Both the position numbers and the translations under genes were made by a program. Below, one piece after another: positions 62,097 to 64,000 of a stretch of DNA of 64,000 nucleotides. Position 1 is the first letter of the stretch. The number at the start of each line of letters is the position of its first letter. The notes under the pieces were generated by a model. That model did no database searches, had not been told where the DNA came from, and saw only the letters and a program-made list of their open reading frames with translations. Source of the stretch: Acidobacteriota bacterium (GTDB lineage Bacteria > Acidobacteriota > Terriglobia > Terriglobales > Acidobacteriaceae); assembly GCA_018268915.1 (NCBI GenBank), contig JAFDVQ010000009.1:62001-126000 (forward strand). The letters run 5' to 3'.

Positions 62097-63067
62097 TGCG
62101 TCAGTGGCGCAAGGAACCGATTGCGTGCCGCAGACGACAGCATCTTCAAGTCGAGCAGAGTCAGAAAATCAATTGTGCCGAACTCCCGGTCCCACGCCGG
62201 CGGCGCGCAGATTCGCGCACCAATCGTCAGGTACGTCTTCAACAACTTCGGAACCTTCGTCTGCACCGCATCTTCCCCGGCCGCCTCGTGCTGTGAACTC
62301 ACGACCGTCTGCCCGGCGGGACATTCATAAGCCGCAGTCGGCGCCGTCTCGAACTCCGGCGAAACCCGGTAGCGCGCGAGCTCGCGGTACATCTGCCAGC
62401 CCTCCGCCGGATCCTTCGAGTTCAGCGACGAACATCCAACCAGATAGCGAAGCCCCATCTCGCTAGCATACTGCGCAATGCCGCGCCATAGCAGTGTCAA
62501 CACTTCAGGCGTGCGATGCTCTCGATCGATCGAAGCACGACCCAGCTCCAGAATGTCTCGCCGCAGCGCTTCATACGGTCCAAACTCAAACTCCTGCGCC
62601 GAGTAGTAGCCAAGATTCATCCCCGCCGTCACACCCGACTGCATTCGGTACGTCCCAACCACGCGCCCATTGTTCTTGTCTTCTACAAGCAGGTGCTCAC
62701 AGAAAACATCAAAGTGATCCGTATCGATGCCCGTCTCGTACGATCGCTTCAGGCCCTCTCCAAGCTCAATATTGAACACACGAAAGCGCAACCGATAGGC
62801 TGCCTCTCGATCGCGAGCCCCCTCCGCCAATCGGAGCCGGTATCGCCCGACCTCCGCATGGATCCGCGGCCGGCTTGGCGTCGAGGTTAGATTTTGAATC
62901 GGGATTGATTCACCAGCATCGACTTGTGGATTCGTCGATGCAAGGAGTGCGTACGGAGCCTTCTGCCCACTTTGCGCAATCACGGGAGTAGTATCCGGCA
63001 CGCATTGTAAGAGCAAGATGAACCCGGTGCAAAGGGAATGCGAATCTACCAGATACTCAAGTTGCAA
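62093..63067 (-). CDS. GNAT-fold N-acyltransferase (OlsB/hemolysin-like)
   Basis: Up to 324 residues; the first ~60 are poorly conserved and the start could be GTG 63001 or 62983. The conserved core begins YRLRLAEGARDREAAYRLRFRVFN, with RVVGTYRM, then ILELGRASIDREHRTP, and a YLVGCSSLN stretch. This matches OlsB, the N-acyltransferase that joins a 3-hydroxy-fatty acid to ornithine. The adjacent PlsC-like gene supports this. Phosphate-free membrane lipid synthesis is the likely role. Confidence 0.82.
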   Translation of the reverse strand: MQLEYLVDSHSLCTGFILLLQCVPDTTPVIAQSGQKAPYALLASTNPQVDAGESIPIQNLTSTPSRPRIHAEVGRYRLRLAEGARDREAAYRLRFRVFNIELGEGLKRSYETGIDTDHFDVFCEHLLVEDKNNGRVVGTYRMQSGVTAGMNLGYYSAQEFEFGPYEALRRDILELGRASIDREHRTPEVLTLLWRGIAQYASEMGLRYLVGCSSLNSKDPAEGWQMYRELARYRVSPEFETAPTAAYECPAGQTVVSSQHEAAGEDAVQTKVPKLLKTYLTIGARICAPPAWDREFGTIDFLTLLDLKMLSSAARNRFLAPLTQ

Positions 63068-63144
63068 ACATCAATGAATTCAACCCTTTTTAATCTTCCG
63101 AATTCGACACCCGGGTGATTTCGCTCACATCAAAGGAAATTGGT

Positions 63145-63176
63145 GCCTCCCGGTCCCTCGCATTTGGAGATCGGGG
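63145..63176. repeat. Intergenic hairpin repeat, GGTGCC family, copy 6 (degenerate)
   Basis: GGTGCCTCCCGGTCCCTCGC followed by GAGATCGGGGC; the stem CCCGGTC/GATCGGG has one mismatch. It resembles copy 1 (25859) in sequence. Confidence 0.4.
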
Positions 63177-63266
63177 CTCGAGCTTACTCGAGTGACGTTC
63201 GTCACCAACATCCCCGTAAACTCGACCCCGAATCGTGGTTCCATAGATACAAAGGTTCCCCAACCC

Positions 63267-63464
63267 ATGAGTAGCATCGCAACCCAGAATCTCATCGACA
63301 TGCTGAACACCCGGCATCGTCTCGCTGTCCTCCAGGCCACTCTCCGTCGCGTCGAACGCAGCACCGACTTCAACCCCGACGACGAAACCTTCGTCGAAAT
63401 CAAAGCGATGTTCCAGCGCCGCATCGATCTCGAGTTGTCTACTATCGCCCAACCCGCCGACTAG
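63267..63464 (+). CDS. Small conserved protein of unknown function
   Basis: 65 residues from ATG 63267 (an upstream frame reaches 63192). Predicted two-helix protein, LIDMLNTRHRLAVLQATLRRVERSTDFNPDDETFVEIKAMFQRRIDLEL. I recall similar short acidobacterial proteins but no function. Divergent from the OlsB-like gene. Confidence 0.5.
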   Translation: MSSIATQNLIDMLNTRHRLAVLQATLRRVERSTDFNPDDETFVEIKAMFQRRIDLELSTIAQPAD

Positions 63465-63520
63465 CGCCCGAACGCCCGTCCGAAATCCATAGCACTCAGC
63501 CTGCGAGAAGGTCACTGTGC

Positions 63521-63555
63521 CCCATCCATTCGTCGCTCTCTGACGAATGGGTGGG
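63521..63555. repeat. Intergenic hairpin repeat, GTGCCCC family, copy 7
   Basis: CCCATCCATTCGTC (63521-63534), loop, GACGAATGGGTGGG (63542-63555): a 14-bp stem with one G-T pair. Best-formed member; preceded by GTGCC. Confidence 0.65.
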
Positions 63556-63599
63556 ATCGACCCCGCGTAGCCTCAAAAACTGCGGGGTACAATCCTCGC

Positions 63600-64000
63600 A
63601 TGCTGAAATTTCCCCGTTTCCCCAAGTCTGCAGCGGTCGCTCTGCTGGCTCTTGCCTCGGTCACCTCTCTTTCCGCCGCATCGCCAGTCAAAGCCAAACG
63701 CCCCATTCTGCCCGCGGCCGCCCTGAAGCACCACGGCAAGCCGGCAAGCGCATCCGCACACTCCAAAAGCGTCACCACCATCAACATCCCAGGTTCAATA
63801 GCCTCCTATGCCATCGGCATCAACAACAAAGGTGAGTCCGTAGGCTATTGGTACGACGAGCAGTTCAACACTCACGGCTTCCTCTTCAGCGGAGGCAAAT
63901 TCACCAGCGTCGACCTTCCCCACACCCTCGGCTTCAGCTTCACAGGAATCAACAATCAGGGAATCATCGTCGGCAGCTACGCCAACGAAGCCGGCACCAT
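63600..64000 (+). CDS. Start of a secreted repeat protein (HAF/extracellular-repeat type), partial
   Basis: The gene runs off the right edge; 133 codons are visible. Signal peptide 1-27 (VALLALASVTSLSAA). After a lysine- and histidine-rich stretch come repeats of the type AIGINNKGESVGYWYDEQ, then HGFLFSGGKFTSVDLP, then GINNQGIIVGSYAN. HGF-F-x-D-x-P and GINNxGxIVG are diagnostic of the bacterial HAF repeat (DUF3466-like) family of exported proteins. Function unknown. Confidence 0.8.
   Translation, partial: MLKFPRFPKSAAVALLALASVTSLSAASPVKAKRPILPAAALKHHGKPASASAHSKSVTTINIPGSIASYAIGINNKGESVGYWYDEQFNTHGFLFSGGKFTSVDLPHTLGFSFTGINNQGIIVGSYANEAGT

Noticed and set aside
1..64000. tRNA, rRNA, CRISPR arrays, insertion sequences, phage genes
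   Set aside because: I looked for conserved tRNA arms, 16S/23S segments, regularly spaced repeats and transposase or integrase motifs, and saw none.

Overview
The window is chromosomal DNA from a member of the Acidobacteriota, most likely class Terriglobia. Several gene families here are hallmarks of that group: tandem secreted proteins with the acidobacterial type of VWA domain, two duplicated orphan MacB/FtsX-type permeases (ADOP), a carboxypeptidase-regulatory-domain TonB-dependent-type receptor, a Ser/Thr kinase fused to a TolB-like propeller, and hairpin-forming intergenic repeats. The DNA is fairly GC-rich, and nearly every long gene has a convincing-looking but spurious antisense open frame. 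I see no phage, plasmid, insertion sequence, CRISPR array, rRNA or tRNA, so this is ordinary core chromosome with a few accessory-looking spots.

Layout. 1-3.7 kb: tail of a polytopic glycosyltransferase-like protein, then a tightly overlapping minus-strand operon (DUF1015 protein, amidase, GerMN protein, MurI) for cell-wall metabolism. 3.9-8.6 kb: two secreted VWA proteins, then a CysK-like enzyme and a cystathionine gamma-synthase/lyase, with a tiny divergent metallothionein between them. 8.7-16.4 kb: ankyrin protein, DUF374 acyltransferase and queA in one overlapping run, the four dTDP-L-rhamnose genes in one overlapping operon, and a large membrane protein. 16.5-22.3 kb: a cNMP-binding protein behind a CRP-like palindrome, recG, a conserved small protein, acpS, an MCE/MlaD lipid-transport protein and a cytochrome P460. 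22.5-31.4 kb: ADOP permease, RibD/DHFR-like reductase, ECF sigma factor with a small membrane partner, a GH5 glycosidase and a TonB-dependent-type outer-membrane receptor.

31.4-42.9 kb is almost all minus strand: a repeat patch, then the essential cluster MsbA-like exporter, yicC, gmk, rpoZ, coaBC and a family-4 uracil-DNA glycosylase, a second ADOP permease, and a fused alpha/beta 2-oxoacid dehydrogenase E1. 43.0-44.7 kb holds a tandem array of three small secreted paralogs plus a decayed fourth copy that has lost its start. 44.9-54.7 kb: MscS channel, kinase-propeller protein, a thioredoxin-domain (DUF255) protein and a double-core hybrid histidine kinase. 55-64 kb: glutathione peroxidase, M20 peptidase, alpha/beta hydrolase with glycerate kinase, LacI regulator, an ArsR/AHSA1 pair, an OlsB/OlsA-like acyltransferase pair, a small conserved protein, and the start of a secreted repeat protein that runs off the end.

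The parts most worth a second look are the tandem small-protein array with its relic, the metallothionein with a perfect palindrome against its ribosome-binding site, the CRP-like site before a regulator lacking a DNA-binding domain, the palindrome-embedded promoter of the reductase gene, and the family of intergenic hairpins, one copy of which has been interrupted by a second kind of repeat.
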